Shown: positions 51,163 to 61,148, counted from the first letter of the stretch. The stretch: DNA of 64,000 nucleotides from Pedobacter sp. SYP-B3415 (GCF_004138205.1 NZ_RXNQ01000031.1:248001-312000), one strand, 5' to 3'. A program made the numbers and translations. Notes: generated by a model not told the origin, from the letters alone.

Positions 51163-52947
51163 ATGTCTGCAGATTTAACGACGATTTCAGAAGGCGAGAC
51201 CATGCCGCTTGCTGCCGATCTGCTTGATGCGATCGCCCAGCCCTGTTGTTTGCTGGATGATACGTTTGTAATCAGATATGTAAACAACCCATTCTGCGCT
51301 GCCATTGGTAAATCGCGTTCAAAAATTGAAGGCACGCCGTTGCTCACGCTGCTTTCCGGGCGCGAAGCTGAGCGATTGCTTGCAATGGTTGCGGGTCATA
51401 CACAGGAATTTATTGTCACGATAGCCGGGCTGGACACCTGTACCCTTAAACCATGTACCATGGGCTGGATGCTTAGCTGCACCGGCGCAGCAGTAAAGAA
51501 CACCCCGCCACAGGCTGAGGCCGCGCTTTCTAACCCAAAACTTTTGCAGGCCATATTCGATACCAGTCTTGTTCAGATTTCTATGCTGAAATGCCGCCGT
51601 ACTGCTGAAGGCAAGGTTGAGGATTTTGAAATCATTTTCACCAACAAGGAACTGGAGAGGGAGACGGGAAGAAAGGACCTGATCGGCAAATTATATGCGC
51701 AGGAGTATCCCGGTATCAAAGCCGCCGGCATTTTTGACACCATGGTCCGCGTGCTCGAAACCGGAAAATCAGAAAAGCTGGAATACTACTATCCCTATGA
51801 ACAGTTCAACAAGTGGTTTTCCTGCAGTTTCGTGAAACTGGGAGACGGACTTGTGGCAACAAACATCGACGTAACGCAGCATAAACTAGCCGAAGAGGAA
51901 CGGATTAAAAACTATGCGCTGTTATCACACTCAGAGCGCGTAGCCGACTTTGGTTCATGGGAATACGATCTGATTTCAGGTAGCCTAAGCTGGTCTGAGG
52001 GTATGTACCGAATATTCAAGGCGGCTCGAAGCGAGCGTATTGACCCCGGCATTTACATACGTTTTTCGAGTACAACAGGTAATGAGACGGCAAGCCGAAT
52101 TGCTGCTGCTATTGTTGCTGGGCAGCGGGATTTTACAGAAACGCTGGAGATACGTGCCGGGAACAGGAAAAAGACCATTCTGGTGAAAGCCAAGCTCATG
52201 CGAAGTAAAAAAGGCTGGCCGGTCAAGATCCTGGGTGTCGACATGGATATAACCAGGTCAAAGAAAATCCAGGAAAAGATGCAGGCGCTCGAAAAACAAC
52301 AGCAGCGACAGATTTTCCAAATGACGGTCAAGAACCAGGAAGACGAACGGAGACGTCTCTCTGAGAACCTGCACAATGGTCTGGGCCAGTTGTTGTATGG
52401 AATCAAGATTGGCATAGCCCGCATAAACGCAAAAAAGGCGGCCCGGGATCCTGAACGTTTTGGCGAAGAAAAACAGCAGCTTGAAGAAATTGTGACCAGT
52501 GCCATCAACGAAACAAGACGAATTGCGCACGAACTCGTACCTGCGGCTCTTGAGGCGCATGGACTTTTCTTCGCTGCCGAAAAGATGTGTGAACAACTGA
52601 GCGGAACCACACGGTTTGAATGCAGTTTTTTCGGACAGGAGGAACACGCTGATAAGTTTTTACTCGTAGCTGTTTACCGCATGCTTCAGGAACTTGTTAC
52701 AAATGTGATAAAACATGCTCAGGCGAGCCACGCCCAGGTGAGTATAGAAATTGACGAGGAAAGCATGCAACTGCGCGTTACCGACAATGGCAAAGGCATG
52801 GGTACTACGCCAGGCAATGGTGGCATTGGGCTTAAATCGATAGCCGGAAAAGTTCGACTGCTATCAGGAACTTTCAAAATTGCTAATCCGGAACGGACAG
52901 GTACCCGGGTATTTATCCGGCTGCCGCTGTCAAAAAGTACGCCCTAG
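51163..52947 (+). CDS. PAS-domain sensor histidine kinase (NarL partner type)
   Basis: A 594-residue cytoplasmic kinase with no membrane helix. Three PAS-like domains (about 20-105, 125-255 and 270-370), a coiled segment, then HisKA_3 (about 385-450) with its H-box EDERRRLSENLHNGLGQLL, and a HATPase (about 490-590) with YRMLQELVTNVIKHAQASHA (N-box) and RVTDNGKGMGTTPGNGGIGL. This kinase type phosphorylates NarL/FixJ regulators. The regulators at 39.0 and 59.3 kb are candidates. The signal sensed is unknown. Confidence 0.9.
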   Translation: MSADLTTISEGETMPLAADLLDAIAQPCCLLDDTFVIRYVNNPFCAAIGKSRSKIEGTPLLTLLSGREAERLLAMVAGHTQEFIVTIAGLDTCTLKPCTMGWMLSCTGAAVKNTPPQAEAALSNPKLLQAIFDTSLVQISMLKCRRTAEGKVEDFEIIFTNKELERETGRKDLIGKLYAQEYPGIKAAGIFDTMVRVLETGKSEKLEYYYPYEQFNKWFSCSFVKLGDGLVATNIDVTQHKLAEEERIKNYALLSHSERVADFGSWEYDLISGSLSWSEGMYRIFKAARSERIDPGIYIRFSSTTGNETASRIAAAIVAGQRDFTETLEIRAGNRKKTILVKAKLMRSKKGWPVKILGVDMDITRSKKIQEKMQALEKQQQRQIFQMTVKNQEDERRRLSENLHNGLGQLLYGIKIGIARINAKKAARDPERFGEEKQQLEEIVTSAINETRRIAHELVPAALEAHGLFFAAEKMCEQLSGTTRFECSFFGQEEHADKFLLVAVYRMLQELVTNVIKHAQASHAQVSIEIDEESMQLRVTDNGKGMGTTPGNGGIGLKSIAGKVRLLSGTFKIANPERTGTRVFIRLPLSKSTP

Positions 52948-53100
52948 AACGCACATTTTCGTAACCATTCGGAAGTTAAAAACCTGAATATTTTTCTCGT
53001 GCGCGTATTGTTGTGACCACAATCCATTTATCACTAGCTTTACAACTGTAAGTAAATACTGAATCAGCGCACGTGACAAAAAAAACACACAAAAGCAACC

Positions 53101-53107
53101 AGGAGGG
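53101..53107 (+). promoter_or_regulatory. Ribosome site fixing the CheB-CheR start
   Basis: AGGAGGG at 53101-53107 ends 10 bases before the ATG at 53118. This argues for that start rather than the GTG at 53073, which has no such site. Confidence 0.6.
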
Positions 53108-53117
53108 ATCGGCCAAA

Positions 53118-55985
53118 ATGCCTAAAACCAAATCCTTTCCTATCGTAGCAATCGGCGGCTCTGCCGGTGCATTTTCCTCACTTGAGCGTTTCTTTACGCA
53201 TATGCCGGCTGATAGCGGGATGGCATTTGTCATCATTATGCATCTCTCGCCCAATCACATCGGCAAGATTTCTGAAGTTTTTAAAAGTTTTACCGCCATG
53301 CCGGTGCTTGAAGCTGCCGACGGCGCTCAGGTTGAGCCTGATCACGTTTATGTGATTCCGCCTGATAAAGATCTGGGTATACACAACAGAAAACTACTTC
53401 TTTTAAACATCAGCAAACCAAATGGTTACCGGCAACCTATCGACTATTTCCTACAGAGCCTTGCAGACGATCAATGGAACCGGGCGGTTGGTATCATCTT
53501 GTCAGGCATGGGTTCAGACGGCGAAACGGGTGTACGGATGATCAAGGAAAAGCTGGGCATCGTGATGGTCGAGGACCCCGAAGGCGCCCAGTACAGCAGT
53601 ATGCCCAACGCTGCCATTGGCACCAATTTAGTTGATTATGTGCTCTCGCCGGACGAAATGCCGCTGAAGCTGATTCAATACATCAATCATCCTGTTCTGG
53701 CAGAAGAGCCTTCGGAGCAGGCCAGAACCGAGATCAGAAACAGCACCTCAGTGCAGAAGATCCTGATGCTGCTGCGCTCGCACACCGGTCATGACTTTTC
53801 ACTTTATAAAAAAAGCACCATCATCAGGCGGATTGACAGGCGTGTTGCTTTCCACCAGTTGCCTGATTACGTTCACTATGTTACTTACCTCCGCGAAAAT
53901 CCGATTGAAATCGATACACTCTTTAACGAACTGCTGATCGGCGTTACGAAATTTTTCCGCGACGGCGCTGCATTCGATTCGCTGAAAAAAAAGATTGAAA
54001 CACTGCTCGCGGAAAAGAAACCCGGCGAACCGGTTCGTGCATGGATAGCCGGATGCTCGACCGGTGAAGAAGCGTATTCAGTAGCTATGCTCCTGATGGA
54101 GTGTACAGAAGCCAAACGAAAGGAAAAGCCTCCAAAAATTCAGATCTTTGCTACCGATCTTGACAGCAACGCCGTTGAGCAGGCCCGGCTGGGCAGTTAC
54201 CACGGCAACATCATTGCCGATGTATCTGAAGAAAGGCTGCAGCGTTTTTTTATCAAGGAGGATGAAGGTTACCGGGTTAAAAAAGAATTACGCGAAATGA
54301 TCGTTTTTGCCCAGCACAACCTGATCAAAGACGCGCCTTTTACCTGGCTAGACCTGTTATGCTGCCGCAACGTGATGATCTACCTGACCAGCGAACTGCA
54401 GCGAAAGATTATGCCGATCTTTCATTATTCGCTTAACAACAGGGGGATCATGTTCATGGGCCCGGCCGAAACCATTGGTGGTTTCACGGAACTCTTTGTT
54501 GCCTCAGACCCGAAATGGAAAATCTTTGAGCGCAAAGAAGGCAGTTCGGCCATGAATAAAATGATCGACTTTCCGTTTCAGGTTGCCCGACCGGTGGTGA
54601 GTGTAGCCCGTAGTGAGGAAACAGAAAACAGATCAAAGAAGAATTCAGTGGCAGAATCTTTTAACAAGATCGTGCTTGAACACTTCACTCCTACTGCGAT
54701 TCTAATAAACGACCGGGGCGACATCTTGTACAGCAGCGGCAAACCCGGAAACTTTTTGCAGCTGCCCCGTGGCGAAGCTGTCATGAACATCCACAAGATG
54801 GCACGTGAAGATTTGCGCTACGTATTGGGAAACGTGATTCATCAGGCTATTACCCAGCGCGGGCTTGTCACCATCAGCGATGTCAAAACAAAGGAAGGTG
54901 ATCAGATTCGTTTACTGCGGTTAAATGCAAGCCCGCTTGAAGATTCAGAGATGCGCGGCCTCATTATGCTGGTTGTCGAAGACATGGGTGTGATGAAAAA
55001 AGCAGCCCGCAGGTCTGCCCGTTCGGCCCAATCCAACCGCCAGGAAATAGAAGAAATGGAGAAAGAGCTGGTTTATACAAAGCAGCAACTACACAGTACC
55101 ATAGAGCAGATGGAAACATCGCTCGAAGAGTTAAAATCAACGAATGAGGAACTGCAAAGTACCAATGAAGAACTGCAAAGCACCAACGAGGAATCGCTGA
55201 CAACCAAAGAGGAAATGCAATCGCTCAACGAGGAGCTGATGACGGTGAATATTCAGTATCAGTCTAAGGCCGAAGAGCTTGGACGCCTGAATAATGATAT
55301 GAAAAACCTGCTCGATTCGACAGAGATCGGCACCATCTTTCTGAACAACGACCTGGAAATTCTGCGGTTTACGCCACAGATCAAAACTTTGTTCAGTATC
55401 ATACCGGCAGATATCGGCAGACCCTTGTCAGACCTGGTAGCAAACTTTGATTATGCGCCGCTTGAGGAAACGACAAAGGAAGTAATTGACAGGCTCAACA
55501 CGCGTGAGATTGAGATCAAGACCCGCAGCCACGAGTGGTACAGGGTCAGGATCATGCCCTACCGCACTACCGACAATTTTATTTCGGGGGCTGTGATAGC
55601 CTTTACCGCGATTACCTCTTACAAAAAAATGGAGATCAAGATCGACGCTGTCCGGGAATATGCCCAATCGCTTGCGACTAATCTCAGTCTCCCGGCAGCC
55701 GTACTCGACGCCAGGTTAAATATACAATCTGAAAATACGTCACTGACGAAATTATCACATGGCCGGATACAAACTGGCCAAAAATTTGAGACCTTCCTGA
55801 AGAATAACTTTTCAGGGGTTGATGCTGCCCCGATAATTTCAGAACTGGGGCAGTTGAAAGCACCAGCCAAAATAAGGATCGAAATGGCAGCAACTTCGTT
55901 TATGTTAACGGTGATGCCTTTCTTCAGCGATGATTCGACCCCGATATTTTTTGTGATAACGATAGAGGAGGTGCCCCGTGAATGA
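53118..55985 (+). CDS. CheB-CheR-PAS fusion (hybrid methylesterase/methyltransferase)
   Basis: A 955-residue cytoplasmic protein. Residues 5-190 are a CheB methylesterase domain without receiver: IGGSAGAF (Ser15), MHLSPNHIG (His42), SGMGSDGETG (Asp134). About 210-465 is CheR methyltransferase: VTKFFRD, AGCSTGEEAYSVAML (SAM site), FATDLDSNAVEQA and DLLCCRNVMIYL. Then a PAS-like segment, a long coiled coil (about 640-720) with repeats of STNEELQ, and one more PAS domain (about 725-840). The fusion is common in bacteria that lack or modify chemotaxis; methylation targets there are unknown. The 3' end overlaps the next kinase gene by 8 bases. Confidence 0.9.
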   Translation: MPKTKSFPIVAIGGSAGAFSSLERFFTHMPADSGMAFVIIMHLSPNHIGKISEVFKSFTAMPVLEAADGAQVEPDHVYVIPPDKDLGIHNRKLLLLNISKPNGYRQPIDYFLQSLADDQWNRAVGIILSGMGSDGETGVRMIKEKLGIVMVEDPEGAQYSSMPNAAIGTNLVDYVLSPDEMPLKLIQYINHPVLAEEPSEQARTEIRNSTSVQKILMLLRSHTGHDFSLYKKSTIIRRIDRRVAFHQLPDYVHYVTYLRENPIEIDTLFNELLIGVTKFFRDGAAFDSLKKKIETLLAEKKPGEPVRAWIAGCSTGEEAYSVAMLLMECTEAKRKEKPPKIQIFATDLDSNAVEQARLGSYHGNIIADVSEERLQRFFIKEDEGYRVKKELREMIVFAQHNLIKDAPFTWLDLLCCRNVMIYLTSELQRKIMPIFHYSLNNRGIMFMGPAETIGGFTELFVASDPKWKIFERKEGSSAMNKMIDFPFQVARPVVSVARSEETENRSKKNSVAESFNKIVLEHFTPTAILINDRGDILYSSGKPGNFLQLPRGEAVMNIHKMAREDLRYVLGNVIHQAITQRGLVTISDVKTKEGDQIRLLRLNASPLEDSEMRGLIMLVVEDMGVMKKAARRSARSAQSNRQEIEEMEKELVYTKQQLHSTIEQMETSLEELKSTNEELQSTNEELQSTNEESLTTKEEMQSLNEELMTVNIQYQSKAEELGRLNNDMKNLLDSTEIGTIFLNNDLEILRFTPQIKTLFSIIPADIGRPLSDLVANFDYAPLEETTKEVIDRLNTREIEIKTRSHEWYRVRIMPYRTTDNFISGAVIAFTAITSYKKMEIKIDAVREYAQSLATNLSLPAAVLDARLNIQSENTSLTKLSHGRIQTGQKFETFLKNNFSGVDAAPIISELGQLKAPAKIRIEMAATSFMLTVMPFFSDDSTPIFFVITIEEVPRE

Positions 55986-57558
55986 CGATAAAAAAAATAC
56001 TGGCCAGGAAAAGTTAGACCGGCTTCAGTCGGAAACGCTTTCATTGCTGAACAAAATTTTACCTGATCCCGGTACAATCGATCAGCAGACTTTTGCCCGC
56101 ATGTTTCAGGAGCTTCAAACCTACCAGATGGAACTGGAAATGCAGAATGACGAGCTGATTCATGTAAATGAGCAGCTTGAATGGCAGCGTCTGCGGTTTT
56201 CTGGCATTTATGACCTTGCCCCCATCGGTTATCTCATTACAGACACGAAAGGATACATCATTGAATTAAATAGTGCGGCGGCAGCGCTTTTTAAATCAGG
56301 GAAACACAGCTTGACAGGTAAGTCACTTTATGCCCTCATCGCCGAAGACGACCGCGATACCTATTATACGTTTTTCAGACGGATTCTTTCATCTGCTTTG
56401 CAGGAAAACTGTCATTTAAGGCTGTCCAACGGTGACGAACAGGTGCATGTGCATGCTGAAGGTATTTTCGTCAAAGCGGCCGATCAGTGTTACATCGCGT
56501 TCACAGACATTACAAACACCATGCAGGTTAAGCAGGATCTCATGAAAGCAAGTCATCGCCTTTCGCTCGCGCTCGATGCATCTGGCTCAGGCGCCTGGGA
56601 GTTAAGCCAGACAGACATGGTATTTTCGCTTGATGCTGTAATCGAAGACATGCTCGGCACCGGGCACCGCGATTACCGCTTTGCAGCAATACGTGAACTG
56701 GTCGGCCCTGCAGACCGTGAACGCTTCTCTGAAGACTTCCGGTCGGCTTTTTTTGACCGGCCTGTAGATGCTACATACCGGTTCGCCTGTCCCGGCCAGG
56801 CCGCGCGCTTTATCTGGATACGCGGAAGCATGAAGGAAACGATGGATGGCCGCCGGATTCTGAGTGGAATCATGACAGATATCACTGAGCGGAAACTGAG
56901 ACAGGATAATGAAGACCGGCTGGCGGCAGAACACCAGCGCGCACTGGTTATTGCCCGTCACCTGGCCGAAGAAAAAGAACGCAACCGTATCAGTTCGGCG
57001 CTTCATGACACGGTAAGCCAGCTCCTGTATGGCATTCAAATCAAGATTACGCAGATAAATAACCAGCGATCTGAGACCGCAATGAAAGAGATCAGCGAAC
57101 TGATGCGGGATGCGATCAAAATTACCAGAAACATTTCTTTCGAACTGGCGCCATCAATATTATTAGATTTCGGACTGCCGGCCGCGCTTGACGAACTGGC
57201 TACCCGGTTCTCAAATTCAGCCCTGCGTATAGAAAGCAGAACTGTTGGTTTCGCGAACCGCATATCTCCTGCCGTAGAAGCCAACGTTTTCAGGATTGTG
57301 CAGGAACTTGTTAATAACTCTATTAAACACACGCAGCCCAGCCGCATCGATATTCTGCTAAAACAAAGCGGTCATAAAATTGAGATCAGTGTGACCGACA
57401 ACGGCAGCGCCCTGCTGGCCGACCAGTCGGATACGCTCATGGCTGGCACCGGTCTTGACGGCATCAACAGCCGCATCGGTCTGTATGACGGAAAAATGAG
57501 CATTACCCCGGTCGGTGCGTCGGGAACCACAATCCGCGTGGAAATTACTGAAAGCTGA
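55978..57558 (+). CDS. PAS-domain sensor histidine kinase coupled to CheB-CheR
   Basis: A 526-residue kinase, start GTG at 55978, with GAGGAGG (55965-55971) seven bases upstream. An N-terminal coil is followed by two PAS-like domains (about 70-190 and 200-310). HisKA_3 (about 330-390) has the H-box EKERNRISSALHDTVSQLL, and the HATPase (about 415-526) has NVFRIVQELVNNSIKHTQPS and SVTDNGSALLADQSDT. Translated as a partner of the CheB-CheR fusion by an 8-base overlap. A NarL-type regulator is the expected output, such as the one at 59.3 kb. Confidence 0.9.
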   Translation: MNDDKKNTGQEKLDRLQSETLSLLNKILPDPGTIDQQTFARMFQELQTYQMELEMQNDELIHVNEQLEWQRLRFSGIYDLAPIGYLITDTKGYIIELNSAAAALFKSGKHSLTGKSLYALIAEDDRDTYYTFFRRILSSALQENCHLRLSNGDEQVHVHAEGIFVKAADQCYIAFTDITNTMQVKQDLMKASHRLSLALDASGSGAWELSQTDMVFSLDAVIEDMLGTGHRDYRFAAIRELVGPADRERFSEDFRSAFFDRPVDATYRFACPGQAARFIWIRGSMKETMDGRRILSGIMTDITERKLRQDNEDRLAAEHQRALVIARHLAEEKERNRISSALHDTVSQLLYGIQIKITQINNQRSETAMKEISELMRDAIKITRNISFELAPSILLDFGLPAALDELATRFSNSALRIESRTVGFANRISPAVEANVFRIVQELVNNSIKHTQPSRIDILLKQSGHKIEISVTDNGSALLADQSDTLMAGTGLDGINSRIGLYDGKMSITPVGASGTTIRVEITES

Positions 57559-57567
57559 AAGGACAAC

Positions 57568-59292
57568 TTAACGTTTTTTATCTGCTGTAAAAAGCCAGGC
57601 TGCGCCGTATGGGGAAAGTTCAATCCGGCCATCGGAGCCCAGTTTTGCCGACGGTAATGAATAAACAAGCCCGTTTTTCTCAGAACCATCAACATTCTCA
57701 GGTATCCGGACCCGTACAGAATCGGGTGAAAAGTTATGCAGCGTAATCAGGTTGTTACCGTTTTTCTTATAACGCAGAATCAGCACCTTACCTGAACCGA
57801 GTGTTTCTCCCTCCCATTCCTCACGAAAGAACTCAGCATACTTTTTCCTGAATAAAATCATTTTCCTTATGTTATTTAATAAAGAGGTTCTTTCGTTAAG
57901 CTGCTTTTTAACGTTGATTTTATGATAATTATATGCTCCTGAGCTTATGACTGGCCTCACTGCCGAGTCTGCGCTTGTAAAGCCGGCATGTTCACGCTGG
58001 TTCCACTGCATGGGAGTGCGCACGGCGAGACGCTCTTTAAGGCTCAGGTCATCGCCCATGCCAATCTCTTCCCCATACCGCAGTACGGGTTTCCCCGGTA
58101 GGGAAAATAAGAGGCTGTAAGACATAGCGATCAGTTTCGGATTTCGAAGCATGGGACTTAGCCGCCTTCGTATGCCCCGGTCATAGAGCTGCATGGTTTT
58201 AGCCGGACCGAACTTTTCGTACACCTGGTTACGCTCCCAGTTCGTTAACCTGCCCAGATCTATCTCATCATGATTGCGCAGAAAATAGGCCCATTCAGTA
58301 CCCGGAGGTTTTTGTCTGAACTTTTCCATAGCCTTCAAAAACGGGGCCACGCGGTTACGCGTAAAAGCATAAAAGAGATTCTGATTTGCGTAAAAGTTGA
58401 ACATGACATTCATGCGTTGCCCCTGCTCGCCAAAGTAATCCTGGTTTTCTTCTGCCGTTACGTTTGCTTCAGCAAGAAGGATCGCGTCTGGTTTAACTTT
58501 CTTCGCAGCCTGCACCAGCCGGTCCAGAACCGGAAAGAGATGTTCCGGGTCTTCAGCTCCTGTACGCGGCACATCAATGATAAACGGCACTGCGTCCAGC
58601 CTGAATCCGTCCATACCCTGTTTGAGCCAGTACTGCACAATGTGTTCTGCAGTTTTGACAACTTCAGGGTTTTCATAATTCAGATCTGCCTGGAACCTGT
58701 AAAAACGATGAAAATAGTACAGCTTGCTGACAGGGTCGAGTGTCCAGGTTTCTTTCTGAACGCCGGGAAAAACCATGCCTTCTTCTGCATCTTCAGGGCG
58801 TGTTTTCGAAAAGACATACCAGTCCCGGAATTTTGACTGCGGATCGCGCTGCGCCGCTTTAAACCAGGGATGTTCTGTTGAGGTATGATTAAGCACCAGG
58901 TCCATGATGACACGCATCTTTCTGGCATGCGCTTTTGACAAAAATTCCTGCAGGTCGGCAGGGGTTCCAAATTTCTTGTCTATGCCGTAATGGTCTGAGG
59001 GATCATAACCATCATCCTGCCCAGGCGAAGGCTGAAACGGGGCCAGCCAGATCACGTTGATACCTAGCGAATTAAGGTAGCCAAGCCTGTTGATAAGACC
59101 TCTGATGTCCCCTGTGCCGTCGCCATCGCTGTCCTGAAAGGTTTTTATTTCCAGCGCATAAATGACCGGATCATGAAGGCCGCCGACTGGTGTGCCTGCC
59201 GGATGTTCCTTTTGTTTACAGCCTGATAACAGCGTGATGCACAGCGCAAAGTAAAGGATCCGTTTCCCGGTTGTGTGTATAGAATAATGCAT
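57568..59292 (-). CDS. Exported GH13 lipoprotein, trehalose-synthase-like
   Basis: A 574-residue alpha-amylase-family enzyme carrying a lipoprotein signal (LLSGC, Cys25), so it sits in the periplasm or on the outer membrane. It has the complete GH13 set: MDLVLNHTS, GFRLDAVPF (Asp nucleophile), LLAEANVTA (Glu), LRNHDEIDL (His-Asp). Patterns such as VIYALEIKTFQDSDGDGTGD, GYDPSDHYG, MFNFYANQNLFYAF and RTPMQW resemble trehalose synthase (GH13_16: maltose to trehalose). Family assignment to GH13_16 is probable. An exported location is unusual for TreS. No companion maltokinase is seen. The gene converges with the upstream kinase gene, 9 bases apart. Confidence 0.8.
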   Translation of the reverse strand: MHYSIHTTGKRILYFALCITLLSGCKQKEHPAGTPVGGLHDPVIYALEIKTFQDSDGDGTGDIRGLINRLGYLNSLGINVIWLAPFQPSPGQDDGYDPSDHYGIDKKFGTPADLQEFLSKAHARKMRVIMDLVLNHTSTEHPWFKAAQRDPQSKFRDWYVFSKTRPEDAEEGMVFPGVQKETWTLDPVSKLYYFHRFYRFQADLNYENPEVVKTAEHIVQYWLKQGMDGFRLDAVPFIIDVPRTGAEDPEHLFPVLDRLVQAAKKVKPDAILLAEANVTAEENQDYFGEQGQRMNVMFNFYANQNLFYAFTRNRVAPFLKAMEKFRQKPPGTEWAYFLRNHDEIDLGRLTNWERNQVYEKFGPAKTMQLYDRGIRRRLSPMLRNPKLIAMSYSLLFSLPGKPVLRYGEEIGMGDDLSLKERLAVRTPMQWNQREHAGFTSADSAVRPVISSGAYNYHKINVKKQLNERTSLLNNIRKMILFRKKYAEFFREEWEGETLGSGKVLILRYKKNGNNLITLHNFSPDSVRVRIPENVDGSEKNGLVYSLPSAKLGSDGRIELSPYGAAWLFTADKKR

Positions 59293-59347
59293 ATCAGGAT
59301 GTTATGGGTTTACCGGTGCGAAAAGTTAAACGCCGCCGGGCTAAGGC

Positions 59348-59995
59348 TTAACTCAGGTACCCGTTCAGTAAAGCAAACCGGATCAGGCTGGGTGTATTGC
59401 GGCAGCCGGTTTTGTCGAGCAGGCTCTGGCGGTGCCCTTCAACCGTACGGCGGCTTAGAAACAGCGAATCGGCCATTTCAGAGTTTGTTCGACCGTCGCC
59501 GATCATGGCAAGCACCTCAAGTTCCCGCTCAGAAAACTCAATACCGGGATTGTTGTTTGTCTGCGCAAAAGAGCCTTTGAGCAGCCGCTCGATCAAATGC
59601 GTAGTCAGTTCTGCGCTTACGTACCGGTTTCCGTTGCAGACGTGACGAATAGCAAACTCAAGCTCGTTAAGTGAAGAGTTTTTTAGCAGGTAGCCGCTTG
59701 CCCCGCTGCGCAGTGCATCAATAAGATGTTGCTCACTGTCCAGCATGGAAAGGAAAATGATCTTAATCTGGGGGTATGTGCCAACCACTGCCCTGGAAAG
59801 TTCAATGCCGTTCATTTCAGGCATGTAAAGATCGGTTAGCAAAACATCCGGCTGCGTGCCCCCTTCAAGCAGCGTCAAAGCCTCAAGGCCGTTAGAGGCC
59901 TGTCCGATTACCTCAAATTCGGAAATATCTTCAATCAGGGCTTTAAGCCCTTCACGCACAACCCAATGGTCTTCTGCAAGAAGGATTTTTATCAT
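59348..59995 (-). CDS. NarL/FixJ-type response regulator
   Basis: A 215-residue regulator. Receiver domain with ILLAEDHWVVREGLK and phosphoacceptor in VLLTDLYMPEMNG; LuxR-type DNA-binding domain (FSERELEVLAMIGDGRTNSE, then RRTVEGHRQ). Closely paralogous to the regulator at 39032-39679, sharing the same HTH recognition helix pattern S-R-R/K-R-T-V-E-G-H-R-Q. It sits 55 bases upstream of the GH13 lipoprotein on the same strand, so it may control it. The kinases at 51.2 and 56 kb are its likely partners. Confidence 0.9.
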   Translation of the reverse strand: MIKILLAEDHWVVREGLKALIEDISEFEVIGQASNGLEALTLLEGGTQPDVLLTDLYMPEMNGIELSRAVVGTYPQIKIIFLSMLDSEQHLIDALRSGASGYLLKNSSLNELEFAIRHVCNGNRYVSAELTTHLIERLLKGSFAQTNNNPGIEFSERELEVLAMIGDGRTNSEMADSLFLSRRTVEGHRQSLLDKTGCRNTPSLIRFALLNGYLS

Positions 59996-60603
59996 AGTCA
60001 GGTTTAATTTTAAGCCACCGGACCGGCCGGCGTTCTGTTATCCTATAACCACTCCCGTTCCGGTATGTTTGTCAAGCGGCCGCAATTTGCCAAAAATTCT
60101 TAAAGCGCAGGGTTGCGCTTTGCTACATCGTTTATGAACCCGTACTTGCTAAGAGCAAAACAAGTATAAGACCTCTCATAACAGGTAGTTACCCTGCAAC
60201 TTATGAAACACTACCTGTGTTTATTATGCAGATGATGTTATACATAAGATGTTGGCGACTGAGCGGCAATGCAGGGAATATGCGACACACGTGTATGCTG
60301 TCTTTTTCCATTTTTAGTAACGTCTGCCAGTCCGCAGGTCTTGACCGCGCGAACTACTCCATCACATCTCACTTAGACTCTGTTAAATCTGTACAAGCCC
60401 GGCAGTCGGCTTCGCAAAACTGCGGCCTTGCGAACAAAATCCGGGATTTTTTCGCAGCGCTCCGGGTAACAGTCCGCGGCCCGCGATTTGGGTACCAGAT
60501 TTGGATCGGATTATTACGGAAACTCCGTTTAAATGGCCTGCCGGGCCTGTGTTTTGTACACCATAAGTTATGCACTGTTGCAGCAATCATCTATATCAAG
60601 CTT
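59996..60603. other. 608-base intergenic region before the sigma factor
   Basis: No gene is supported: the frame read from 60217 in phase with the sigma factor has no recognisable protein until its Met at 60604. It contains a perfect 8-base-pair hairpin (next entry). The rest shows no tRNA or riboswitch I can identify. A long leader of the sigma gene is possible. Confidence 0.45.
60102..60121. repeat. Perfect hairpin in the sigma-factor upstream region
   Basis: AAAGCGCA (60102-60109), loop GGGT, TGCGCTTT (60114-60121). No long T-run follows on either side. It could be a protein-binding site or part of a leader RNA. Confidence 0.4.
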
Positions 60604-61128
60604 ATGAACACAACCCCTCTATTTGAGAAAATGGTCTGCTCGCATATGAGCGTGTTGCGGGCCTTCGCCATGAAATTCACCCATAACATCGAAGACAGCG
60701 AAGATCTTGTGCAGGAGACCATGATTAAGGCCATCGGCAACGAACAGCGGTATGATCCTGGCACCAACCTGCGTGCCTGGTTATTTACAATCATGAAAAA
60801 TACGTTCATCAATTCGTACAGGACACGTGCGCGCCAGAACAACCTGATCCAGCAGTGCGAAGATCTGAGCGATGTTTCACTGGCCGGAACAGCGTTTGAA
60901 AATGATGCCAACTGGAAATTTGTGCGTGAAGACGTGAGGCTGGCATTTGGTCAGCTCTCAAAAATCAGCCGGCTCGCCTTTTTATGGCATTTTCAGGGTT
61001 ATAAATATCACGAAATCGCTGAACGGCTTGGCGTGCCGATCGGAACAGTGAAAACACGGATACACCTGCCCAGAAAAGCGCTTAAACAACAGCTGGCTGT
61101 TTATAAAGATGAGTATCACTTACGTTAA
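60604..61128 (+). CDS. ECF-family RNA polymerase sigma factor
   Basis: A 174-residue sigma-70 factor of the extracytoplasmic-function type. The ATG at 60604 is chosen as the first Met of the conserved protein. Region 2 (about 15-85): AFAMKFTHNIEDSEDLVQET (core binding) and NLRAWLFTIMKNTFINSYR. Region 4 (about 115-172): FQGYKYHEIAERLGVPIGTV (helix-turn-helix) and KTRIHLPRKALKQQL. No anti-sigma gene is adjacent, so its control is unknown. It lies 20 bases before the DUF421 pair and may transcribe those genes. Confidence 0.9.
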   Translation: MNTTPLFEKMVCSHMSVLRAFAMKFTHNIEDSEDLVQETMIKAIGNEQRYDPGTNLRAWLFTIMKNTFINSYRTRARQNNLIQQCEDLSDVSLAGTAFENDANWKFVREDVRLAFGQLSKISRLAFLWHFQGYKYHEIAERLGVPIGTVKTRIHLPRKALKQQLAVYKDEYHLR

Positions 61129-61148
61129 CAATCCATATATCACATAAC

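Noticed and set aside
60217-60603. N-terminal extension of the sigma factor to 60217
   Set aside because: The extra 129 residues have no sigma-factor features; conserved protein begins at Met 60604.
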